A DNA stretch of 64,000 nucleotides from DASQMT01 sp963839615 (GTDB lineage: Bacteria > Actinomycetota > Thermoleophilia > Solirubrobacterales > Solirubrobacteraceae): positions 120,196-184,195 of the forward strand of contig CAWIVY010000003.1 of the NCBI GenBank assembly GCA_963839615.1. The letters run 5' to 3'. The translations under genes were made by a program, and so were the position numbers. Below the pieces are notes generated by a model that had not been told where the DNA came from, searched no databases, and saw only the letters and a list, made by a program, of their open reading frames with translations. Below, piece by piece: positions 41,537-49,147 of the stretch (its first letter is position 1; each line of letters begins with the position of its first letter).

Positions 41537-42111
41537 GGCGACTCCTCCTGGCCGGCGAACTCCTCGACGGCGGCGCGCACAGCCAGCCGCGCCCGGTGCA
41601 GCCGGCTCTTGAAGGCCGCCTCCCCGAGCTCCATGGCGCGGGCCGCCTCGGTCGTGGAGAGTCCCTCGACGTCGCGGAGCACGAGCGGCATGCGGTAGTC
41701 CATCGGCAGATCCATGATCGCGGCCTCGAGCGCGTGCGCGCAGGTCATGCGCCTCGGCGCGGGCCTGCGGTGCGTCGCGGGCGTCGGCCGCGCTGCGGCG
41801 GGGCGTCCTCGAGCGGCGGACGAGACCGGCCTCGCGCTCCGGCGTTCATGGGTGCGATTGGCCTCGTTGATCCCGATCCTGTACAGCCACGTGAAGAACT
41901 GCGAGCGCCCCTCGAAGCGCCCGAGGCTCCGCCACGCGCGCAGGAAGGTCTCCTGGACGACCTCCTCGGCCTCGTGGCGGTCGCCGACCACCCGCAGGAC
42001 GACCGCGTACAGGCGGTCGGCGTGAAGGCGGACGAGCTGCTCGAAGCACTCGCGGCTCCCCGCTTGCGCGCCGCGGACCAGTTGCGCCTCGGCATCGATG
42101 CCGGCGCTCAT
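41533..42111 (-). CDS. ECF RNA polymerase sigma factor
   Basis: 192 residues. Region 2: LVRGAQAGSRECFEQLVRLH, EAEEVVQETFLRAWRSLGRF, FTWLYRIGINEANRTHER. Region 4: LPMDYRMPLVLRDVEGLSTT and EAARAMELGEAAFKSRLHRARLAV. The linker between them (about 105-130) is an odd Arg/Pro/Ala run; another frame reads LEDAPPQRG there, so two compensating shifts are possible. Start at ATG 42111. Operon with the zinc-finger anti-sigma. Likely controls the divergent flavoprotein gene and other ynj-locus genes. Confidence 0.88.
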   Translation of the reverse strand: MSAGIDAEAQLVRGAQAGSRECFEQLVRLHADRLYAVVLRVVGDRHEAEEVVQETFLRAWRSLGRFEGRSQFFTWLYRIGINEANRTHERRSARPVSSAARGRPAAARPTPATHRRPAPRRMTCAHALEAAIMDLPMDYRMPLVLRDVEGLSTTEAARAMELGEAAFKSRLHRARLAVRAAVEEFAGQEESP

Positions 42112-42402
42112 CGGGCAGACCGGCGGGAGCGCGCGAAGGGCGAAGCCATTCCTGAGAGGGTGCCACGTCGCGGGGGCGCAGCGCCTCGAGCCGAGAATGA
42201 CGTCCATATCGGCCCGTTGGACCCGGGCCCGCGCTCGTCGGTTCAACGCGAACCGTTCCGGATCGATCCGGGTCAGAGAGCGCGAGATGACCGTCCCGAC
42301 GATCGAACGCCTACCCGACCTTCGTGCGTCGCGGTGCAGCGGACCGGCAACCATGAGACAAGGCGGTCGGCGGGATCGCCGGCGACACGCCAAAGTGCCC
42401 GC

Positions 42403-43790
42403 ATGCCGCGAGGATCGAGCCGCTACGACCTGGTCGTGCTCGGCGGCGGCACCGGGGGCATCGTCGCGTCGCTGATCGCGGCCCGTGCCGGCGCCCGCGT
42501 CGCGCTCGTCGAGCGCGACCGGCCCGGCGGCGACTGCCTGTGGACCGGCTGCGTGCCGAGCAAGAGCCTGCTCGCGGCCGCCGATCTCGCCCACCGCATC
42601 CGCCACGCCGACGACCGTCGGACTCACGCCGGCGCGAGCCGCGAGATCGACTTCGCGGCCGTGATGGCACCACGTCGAGCGGGCGATCCGCCGCATCGAG
42701 CCACACGACTCCGCCGAGCGCCTGCGCCGCGAAGGCGTCGAGGTCTTCCAGGCGGAGGGTCGCTTCGACGAGCCCGCACACGCTCGCCGCGGGCGCGACG
42801 GTCCTGCGCGTTCCGGCGCGGCGATCGTGGCGACAGGGTCACGGCCCGTGCGTGCCGCCGGTCGACGGTCTCGCCGCCGCCGACCCGCTGACGACCGACA
42901 CGATCTGGGCGCTGCGCGAGCTGCCTAGCGCGTCTGGTCGTGCTCGGCGGCGGCCCGATCGGCTGCGAGCTCGGGCAGGCGCTTCGCGCGGCTCGGCGCG
43001 CACGTGACGATCGTCGAACTCGCCGATCGGCTGCTGCTCAAGGAGGAGCCACGCGCCGGCAAGCCTGATCGCCGAGCGCCTGCGCGGCGGACGGCGTGCG
43101 ACGTGCGCCTCGGGCATCGCGCCGTCGCTGCCGCGCCCGGCCGGCTGACGAGTCGAGGGCTCCCGGCGGCGCGCACCGAGACGATCGCGTTCGACCACAT
43201 CCTCGTGGCCGCGGGCCGGGCGCCGCGCACCGCCGGCATCGGACTCGAGCGCGCCGGAGTGCGAAGTCGACGACCGGGGCGCGGTCGATCGTCGACGACG
43301 CGGCTGCGCACGCAGCGCACCCTCGATCTACGCCGTCGGCGACGTGACAGCGCTGCTGCCGTTCACCCACGTCGCCGCCCACCACGCCCGCGTGGCGGCG
43401 CCGAACGCCCTCTTCGGCCTGCGGCGCACGCGTCGATGACCCGCTCCCCTGGGTCACGTTCACCGACCCGAGGTCGCCCGCGTCGGACTGACCGAGGCCG
43501 AGGCCCGCGGGCGCTGGGGCTCGCGAGCCAGGTCTCGAGCGCCGGAGTACTCCGAGCTCGACCGCGCCATCACCGGCGGTCAGGCCTACGGGTTCGCCAC
43601 GCTGATCGGCGATCCGCGCGGGCGGCTCGTCGGGCGCGACCGTCGCCGCCCCCGGCCGGCGGCGAGGCGATCGCGGAGCTGACCGCCTGGCTCAGCCGCC
43701 GGCGAGAAGATCGACCGCGATCTCCGCGACCGTTCACGCCTACCCCACGCTCGCCGAGGGCCCGGCGCGTGCTGCCGACGCGCACGTCAT
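42403..43790 (+). pseudogene. Pyridine nucleotide-disulfide oxidoreductase (MerA/Lpd-like), frameshifted
   Basis: Start ATG 42403: SRYDLVVLGGGTGGIVASLI (FAD-binding GxGxxG-like) and PGGDCLWTGCVPSKSLLAA with the redox disulfide Cys-x4-Cys. Continues in other frames: AIVATGSRPCVPPVDGL, LVVLGGGPIGCELGQAFARLG (NAD(P)H site), TIVELADRLLLKEEP, FDHILVAAGRAPRT, YAVGDVTALLPFTHVAAHHA, PWVTFTDPEVARVGLTEAEA and YGFATLIGDPRG. A complete class I flavoprotein disulfide reductase apart from the shifts. Its C-terminal end meets the phosphatidyltransferase convergently near 43790. About 290 bp without genes separate it from the divergent sigma factor, likely the shared promoter. Confidence 0.82.
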
Positions 43791-44687
43791 CGAGGCTGGA
43801 ACCGTCCGCGACGCGCCGGGCGCTTCGTGCGGCGCTCGGCCTGCAGCGCGCATTCGGCGACCGCCACGAGCGTCGCCGCCACGCTGATCGTCGAGGTGGC
43901 CACGACGAGCGCTGCGCCGGCGCGGCGCCCGCCGGCGGCGGCCAGCAGGACGCCGGCAGCGCGGGCGGGGCGAGCGCCCGTGCCGCGCGCAGGAACCGTG
44001 CGTCGGGTGCCTCGGCTTGGCCGAAGTAGACGCCCACGGCGTAGGCGATGCCGGCGAGCAGCCGTACGGACTGACCGATGGTCGCGGCAGTGCCGAGCCG
44101 ATCCCGGCGACGGGCGCCACGGAGGACCGCGATTGCGAAGACCGCATCGACGAGTTCTTCGAGATCGCGACCGAGACGCGTGGGCGCGGTGGCGCGGGCG
44201 AGCGGCCCGTCGACCGCATCGGTGACGTAGCCGAGCAGGCAGAGCCCCGCTCTCGGATCGTGCGCGACGGCCGGGACCAACCAGGCGCGCAGGAGCGTGG
44301 CCGCGTCCGCCGGACCGAGGTTGCGCGGCCGGCCGTCGGGCGTCTCGAGCATCCAGAGGTGCCAGTCGAGCATCAGCATCGTTGCGGCCCAGCCGGCGAG
44401 TCCGGCCGCCGCCGGCCGCGGAACGGAGCGACGCCGATCTGCGCGAGGGTGAGCCATGCGCCGGCTCCGGCCGCGGCCCAGAGCAACTCCCGCCGCGCGA
44501 CCTCGGGCCGGCTGTGCCGCTCATCGCGCGCCCGTCTTTCGGATGCCGCCAGGAATTGGGCCAGGGCGCGGTGGGTGAACCTCGCTGCCAGGAGCTCCTT
44601 CAGCTGCGCTCGAGACCACAGTTCGCCGTCGGTGAGCGGCTGGGCGGTCACCGGACGATCTTGACGAAGTCGTTCTTGGACATGCAC
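43787..44687 (-). pseudogene. CDP-alcohol phosphatidyltransferase 2, frameshifted
   Basis: N-terminal 85 residues (PLTDGELWSRAQLKELLAAR, ERHSRPEVARRELLWAAAG) lie in one frame; after about 44400 the second frame gives GWAATMLMLDWHLWMLETPD, LLRAWLVPAVA, LCLLGYVTDAVDGPLARATA and LGRDLEELVDAVFA, again the DG-x2-AR...D...D motif, then a third frame for the last helices to the stop at 43787. Larger than copy 1 because of the soluble N-terminal extension. GTG at 44687 as start, divergent from the TlpA gene by 42 bp. Confidence 0.78.
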
Positions 44688-44729
44688 CGTCGAACCGTCC
44701 GGCCGCCCCGCGGGTCCAAGGATCCGTCC

Positions 44730-45365
44730 ATGCCCGAGCTGCCGGAGCGAAGCGCAGATGTCGCGGGCCGGTCGGGCTCCCGACGGGCCGGCCCGATCGT
44801 CGCGTTCCTCGTCGTCGCCATCGCCGCGCTCATCGTCCTGGCGGTCGCGACCGGCGATCGGGGTGGTGCACGCGACCCGTCGGCCGCCGCGACCGCCCCG
44901 GCGGCGTCAACGCTTCGGGAAGGCGAGACGGCCGCCCGCATCGAACGGAATGCGCGCGAAGCCGACATGCTGCTCGATGACTCGCTGCAGCGGCGACTCG
45001 CGCGCCTGCAGGGAGTCCCCGTGGTGGTGAATCAATGGGCGTTGTGGTGCCCACCGTGCCGGAGCGAGTTCCCATTCTTCGCCGAGCTGGCGCAGCGTCA
45101 CGACCGTCGCGTCGCGTTCCTCGGGCTCAACTCCCGGGACGATCGAGGCCAGGCGGAGGCGTTCCTCCGGGAGCACCCGGTCGGCTACCCCAGCATCTTC
45201 GACGAGGACGCCGGGCAGGCGCGCTCCATCGGCGCCGGCATGGGCTGGCCCACGACCGTCTTCTTCGACGCCTCGGGCGACGCGGTGCTCATCCGCCGGG
45301 GCGCGTATCTCGATGCCGAGCAGCTCCAGGCCGACGTCGACCGGTACCTGCTGGGTACCGGATGA
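44730..45365 (+). CDS. TlpA/ResA-like membrane-anchored thioredoxin
   Basis: 211 residues, intact. A single N-terminal membrane helix (GPIVAFLVVAIAALIVLAVA, about 21-40) anchors a thioredoxin fold outside the cell membrane. Active site WCPPC with Cys107 and Cys110 in VVNQWALWCPPCRSEFPFF; cis-Pro in GWPTTVFFDASGD. Likely reduces disulfides of extracytoplasmic proteins, or keeps partner cysteines reduced. ATG at 44730. Located inside the damaged ynj-like locus but undamaged. Confidence 0.9.
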   Translation: MPELPERSADVAGRSGSRRAGPIVAFLVVAIAALIVLAVATGDRGGARDPSAAATAPAASTLREGETAARIERNAREADMLLDDSLQRRLARLQGVPVVVNQWALWCPPCRSEFPFFAELAQRHDRRVAFLGLNSRDDRGQAEAFLREHPVGYPSIFDEDAGQARSIGAGMGWPTTVFFDASGDAVLIRRGAYLDAEQLQADVDRYLLGTG

Positions 45366-45411
45366 CGCCCGAGGACGAACCGAATCGCGGTGGGGAGGGT
45401 CGAAGCTTGCG

Positions 45412-45978
45412 ATGATCACGAGACGAGCCATGACCCGCAAGGCGCCCGCAGTCCGCCTCAACCAGGCCGTCCTGGTCTTGCCGGCGCGCTCTTCCTCGTC
45501 ATCGTCGTGGCGTCGGATGACGCGCGCTTCTATTGGACGCCGCTCACGATCGGCCTCGCCTACCTGGGCGCGGCGCTGGTCGGCGGTCGCGATGGTGGTC
45601 ACTGGGCGACGGCCTGCGCGCTCACCGGGTGGGGGGCCGCGGTGGTCTACGCCGGCGCCGCCCGCCCCGATCTCGATTTCTCAGGGCTCTACCTGGTCGG
45701 CGCGGGCGCGGGAATGATCGCCGGACTGCTGTTGCAGCGCGCCGGGTTCGGCGTCGACACGATGGGAATGGCCGTCACGATCACGGGCGGCGGGCTCGTG
45801 CTGGCATTGACGACGCAGGCGCCAGGTGTACTCGCCGACGCGCGCACCTATGCCGCCGCCATGGGCGTGGTCGCTCTGGTCAACATCGCACTGGCCGTCG
45901 TGCCGCGGCTGCAGCGGCAGAGCTCCCGCGCCGTCGCCGGAGCGCGAGCCGAATCTCGAACGGGAGGTCATCTCATGA
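45412..45978 (+). pseudogene. Polytopic membrane protein, two frameshifts
   Basis: Start ATG 45412 (MITRRAMTRKAPAVRLNQAV), then a shift near 45478 to AGALFLVIVVASDDARFYWT, PLTIGLAYLGAALVGGRDGG, GLYLVGAGAGMIAGLLLQR and AAAMGVVALVNIALAVVPRL, about five helices. A second shift near 45930 would give the ending PNLEREVIS and a TGA at 45976-45978 that overlaps the next ATG. No family recognised. Follows the TlpA-like gene by 47 bp, so part of the same operon. Confidence 0.6.
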
Positions 45979-46205
45979 CCGAGCGAGCACGTGATCGGGC
46001 ATCCACGGTGTCGTCGACCCGGCGGGCCGCCGCCCTCGTTGTCCTGTGGGTCGCAGCGGCGCTCATCGCCGGGGTTCCGTCCGACGCCGGCGCCGCCGCC
46101 GGCTCAGAGCCGCGCGCGAAGAAGTCGCCGGTCTACGTCAACACCGGCCCTGAGTGCTTCGCGGGGCATTCGGCTCCCCCCGCGTCGAGCAAGAGCGGCG
46201 AGTAG
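45975..46205 (+). CDS. Small secreted protein of unknown function
   Basis: 76 residues. N-terminal signal peptide: basic start, hydrophobic AAALVVLWVAAALIAGVPSD, cleavage likely around AGA-AA. The mature part is about 35 residues, with one Cys (NTGPECFAGH) and a Ser/Pro tail. GGAGG lies 8 nt before the ATG, and the start overlaps a possible stop of the upstream membrane protein. No family recognised. Length could be affected by the indels common here. Confidence 0.5.
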   Translation: MTERARDRASTVSSTRRAAALVVLWVAAALIAGVPSDAGAAAGSEPRAKKSPVYVNTGPECFAGHSAPPASSKSGE

Positions 46206-46248
46206 CCCAGGTCGAACCGGTGGGCGCGACGGCGATCGACTGGACCGC

Positions 46249-47667
46249 GTGACGCTCGCGCATCTGGCCGCGCTGCGTGCGCGCCTCCAGAAGGTCGAGC
46301 GTCTGACGCGCCCCGAGCCGCCGGAGCTCCAGAGGGCGCTCGCGCGTCGCTGGGACGAGCTGCCCGCACACGTGAAGACGCCCAATCAGATGCTCGGACA
46401 GCGGATGAGCGGCTGCGAGGGCACTCATGGTGTGTTTCCTCGCTGCGACCTGGCCTGCACCCCGTGTTACCACTCGCGTGATGCCAACCGCGTGCGCGTC
46501 GACGGAGCACATACCGTCGAGCGAGGTCGACGCGCAGATGGCGCTGCTGCGCGACCGCCGCGGGCCCGGTCAGCACGCGCAGCTGATCGGCGGCGAGGTC
46601 ACGCTGCTCGGTCCGGAGGACCACGCGCGCGCGCTCGCAGCCATGCTCCGGCACGGCCGCAAGCCGATGAGCATGACCCACGGCGACTTCGACTACGACT
46701 ACCTCGAGCGGCTCGCGCTCGATCCCGGACGGCCGCCCGCGCTTCTCCCATCTGCGCCTTCGCCGGGCACTTCGACTCGATGATGTTCGGCCGCCGGGAA
46801 TCCGGCGCGTCCGCGACGAGGCTGAACTGCACCCGCATCGCGCCCGGTTCTGCGAGATGTTCGAGCGGCTGCGAACGCGAACACGGCGTCACGCACTACC
46901 TGGCGCACAACATGACCGTCACGCCGCGCAACGTCGACCAGGTCGCCGGCGTGATCGAGCAGTGCCGCGACCTGGGCTTCCGGATGTTCTCCTTCCAGCC
47001 GGCCGCATTCGTCGGCAACGCCAACCGGTGGAAGGACGACTATCGCGACGTGTCCTCCGACGCGGTCTGGGCGCAGATCGAGCGGGGCGCCGGCGCCCGA
47101 CTGCACTGGCGCGCGCTTCAGGTCGGCGACCAGCGCTGCAACCGCAGCGCCTACGGCGCGTTCGTCGGCGACCGATACGTGCCGCTGCTCGACGAGGACG
47201 ACCCGGGCGATGCGCACATGCTCCGAGCGTTCCTCCGTGCCTTCGGGGGCATGGACTTCGAGCGCGGCGCGCACTCTGCTCGCAATCCGCACGGCGAGGG
47301 CGGTCGTGGCGTCACCGGCTTTTCTGCCGGCGGCAGCGAGCTGGGCGCGGCGAGCGACGCGACGAGCCGGAGGCATCCGTGCCCTGCCGGGCGAGCCGCG
47401 CCGCGTCCGGTGACGTTCGTCATGCACTCGTTCATGGACGCGCGCGTCGTGCGCCCGGCCTGGGATGCGCTGCAGCGCGGGATCGTCGCCACGGAGCCGG
47501 AGGTCCGGGAGGCACAGGAGCGCCTGCAGGCGTGCTCGTACGCGATGGCGCACCCCGAGGACGGGACGCTCGTTCCGGCGTGCGCCCAGCATTCCGTGCT
47601 GGACCCTGGGGAGAACGCGCGCCTCGCAGTACTGCTCCCAATCGACGCGCGTCACGAGAAGAGCTGA
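46249..47667 (+). pseudogene. Radical SAM protein, frameshifted
   Basis: GTG 46249: TLAHLAALRARLQKVERLTR, then HGVFPRCDLACTPCYHSRDA with a Cys-x3-Cys-x2-Cys cluster site for the [4Fe-4S] that cleaves S-adenosylmethionine. A second frame carries AQLIGGEVTLLGPEDHARAL (the GGEP-like motif as GGEV) and MSMTHGDFDYDYLERLALDP; the frame then returns to THYLAHNMTVTPRNVDQVAG, FRMFSFQPAAFVGNANRWKD and CNRSAYGAFVGDRYVPLLDE, ending MAHPEDGTLVPACAQHSVLD. The C-terminal cysteines may bind a further cluster. Substrate unknown; closeness to two phosphatidyltransferases suggests lipid modification, which is a guess. Confidence 0.78.
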
Positions 47668-47698
47668 ACCGTACGGCCCTCCTGCGGGTCAAAGCCAC

Positions 47699-47806
47699 GT
47701 GGCCGATCCGCCGACGCACGATCAGCGCGCGCACGGACTGCTGCCCGATGCCGGGACGCTGGCGCGCGGGCTGGCCGCGCTCCGGATCTTCTTCGCGATG
47801 GATTGA
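47699..47806 (+). pseudogene. DoxX-like N-terminal fragment (tentative)
   Basis: 35 codons ending LLPDAGTLARGLAALRIFFAMD. The LARGLAALRIFFA wording is how many DoxX-family membrane proteins begin, but a stop follows at once and the expected helices are missing; a one-base shift would extend it a little. Weak call. Confidence 0.3.
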
Positions 47807-47833
47807 CCTACCCTCGCGCCGATCTTGCCGGGC

Positions 47834-48283
47834 TCAGGTCGCTTCGCTCGACTCCAACAGGATCTTGAGCGTGGTGAGGTCTTTCTCGTTCGCACGCTGC
47901 ATCGCCCGCGTCATGAGCGGCGCGGCAACGCGAGCGAAGCCGGCCGGCTCGCCGCGATTGCGCAGCGTCATGCGCGTCGCTCCGTCACCGGCATCCGCCC
48001 ACATGTACGTCGTCTCCATCGGGAACGGGCCGTGTGAGGTGCTCATGATCAGCCGCTCAGCCGGGAGCCACTCGCGGATCTCGTATGTGTACTCCAGGCG
48101 ACGCCCGAGGAACCGGGCGACGAAGGCGAGGCGGGAGCCGACAGCCAGCGGCGGCTCGGTCTCCCAGTGGACGCTCTCGATGTTCTCGTACCAGCGGGTC
48201 GCATTACCGGGATCGGCTGCGAACGCCGCGACCTCGGCGCGCGGCCGGGCGATCACGGTGACGGTGACGACATCGACGGGCAT
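47834..48283 (-). CDS. SRPBCC family protein
   Basis: 149 residues: DVVTVTVIARPRAEVAAFAA, TRWYENIESVHWETEPPLAV, RLAFVARFLGRRLEYTYEIR, ERLIMSTSHGPFPMETTYMW and TRMTLRNRGEPAGF make a complete polyketide cyclase/dehydrase-type START domain, closing with a long C-terminal helix (MQRANEKDLTTLKILLES). Start at ATG 48283 or two codons earlier. Undamaged, soluble, ligand unknown. It marks the right end of element 3 cargo. Confidence 0.82.
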   Translation of the reverse strand: MPVDVVTVTVIARPRAEVAAFAADPGNATRWYENIESVHWETEPPLAVGSRLAFVARFLGRRLEYTYEIREWLPAERLIMSTSHGPFPMETTYMWADAGDGATRMTLRNRGEPAGFARVAAPLMTRAMQRANEKDLTTLKILLESSEAT

Positions 48284-48317
48284 GAGCATGGACCGGAGCG
48301 AAACGGTGCGCCTTACA

Positions 48318-48443
48318 GAATCCCACGCGGGCTTCACGCTCCGCGTCTACGCCCATGCGATGCGCCGCGACGAGGCGCCAAGGAGCGCCTCAAAGCACTC
48401 GTGGAGGGCGGTGATTGGGCACCATTGGGCACCAGGCAGGGCC
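48318..48443 (+). pseudogene. Tyrosine recombinase C-terminal remnant D
   Basis: Reads SHAGFTLRVYAHAMRRDEA and then, after a shift, ERLKALVEGGDWAPLGTRQ, the last helix of this integrase family with the catalytic Tyr in RVYAHAMRRDE. It supplies the part missing from remnants B and C. Located about 250 bp left of the intact tRNA-Val, where the integrase of an inserted element is expected. Confidence 0.75.
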
Positions 48444-48490
48444 CTTATGAGCCACTCCAGACCGAGGTGCAACAGGACCCCGGAAACGAA

Positions 48491-48516
48491 GAAGTCCCCG
48501 CCTCTGGCGGGACTTC
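48491..48516. terminator. Hairpin downstream of integrase remnant D
   Basis: Arms GAAGTCCCCGCC and GGCGGGACTTC around CTCT, with one unpaired C. Flanked by an A-rich stretch on the left and TTCTA on the right; could stop transcription from either side. Confidence 0.6.
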
Positions 48517-48666
48517 TATGACGCTCGCTGGACGGCGCTGCACGGCCAGCTGCTCTACCGGCACGCGAAGACTGCGGGGTACCTCTACCAGTCCGTTCTT
48601 CGTGCAGAGTTGACGGAGCGGCTCCACGTTGGTTGGAACGCGGTCGAGCACCGGGACGGCGGACAT

Positions 48667-48684
48667 CGCCCGCAGATGCGGGGC
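48667..48684 (-). terminator. Hairpin downstream of tRNA-Val
   Basis: GCCCGC and GCGGGGC arms around AGAT, T-run on the plus strand side and 11 bp after the tRNA 3' end. The copies at 27157 and 34356 have longer stems. Confidence 0.6.
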
Positions 48685-48694
48685 TTTCCGACGA

Positions 48695-48766
48695 TGGGCG
48701 CGGCGGGTTTCGAACCTGCGACCTCTCGCGTGTGAAGCGAGCGCTCTCCCACTGAGCTACGCGCCC
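48695..48766 (-). tRNA. tRNA-Val (anticodon CAC)
   Basis: The minus strand folds as a cloverleaf: acceptor GGGCGCG with CGCGCCC and discriminator A; D-arm GCTC-AGTGGGA-GAGC; anticodon arm CTCGC-TTCACAC-GCGAG with CAC in the loop; T-arm GCAGG-TTCGAAA-CCCGC, which has one A-C mismatch. CCA is not encoded. It reads GTG codons. The 3' 45 nt are repeated at 27188 and 34387, so this is the integration target. Confidence 0.93.
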
Positions 48767-48928
48767 TGGGCGGCGATGAAGTCTAGCCGCGAGGAGCTAC
48801 CATGCTCCATGGACCGTGCTAGGCGGGGAGATAGCGGTGCCCTGAATCCGCAATCCGCTCTAGCGGGGCTGAATTCCCTCTCGAGGGGCTCAGGCCTCCG
48901 GGGTCAGCGCGCTGTCGTCGGCGTTGAT

Positions 48929-49026
48929 GGCCGGGTCCCGCGCGGTGTCGGCCCGTGAACCAGGTCAGGTCCGGAAGGAAGCAGCCTTAAGCGGTCACCG
49001 GCAGGCGTTGCGGGGTTGCCCGTGCC
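48929..49026 (+). ncRNA. ffs: Signal recognition particle RNA (4.5S type)
   Basis: Contains the near-invariant SRP domain IV sequence CAGGTCAGGTCCGGAAGGAA then GCAGCC, with the GGAA tetraloop and asymmetric loop. The flanks pair over distance: GGCCGGGTCCCGC on the 5' side with GCGGGGTTGCCCGTGCC on the 3' side, giving a hairpin of about 98 nt without an Alu domain. The dnaX gene starts about 120 bp downstream, a common gene order. Binds Ffh and guides membrane proteins to the translocon. Confidence 0.92.
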
Positions 49027-49147
49027 GGAGTTTGCAACAGCGGACGCGCCCGGAGAACCGGCTTCGACGGAGGGTGCACGGTCCACTTTTCCCGCCCGGC
49101 CCAAGGCCGGGCGGAACGCCCGGGGAGCGGGCTAGACTCACCCTCCC

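Larger units (their letters stand above)
34432..48739. mobile_element. Putative tRNA-Val-anchored element 3 (ynj-like locus)
   Basis: From the tRNA fragment at 34.4 kb to the intact tRNA-Val. Begins with the conserved element end, contains TfoX/DUF1905/SRPBCC/HAD genes and the ynjBCD-F-like locus, and ends with an integrase C-terminal remnant (48318-48443) just before the tRNA. That the whole span moved as one unit is inference; some of it could be later insertion. Confidence 0.45.
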
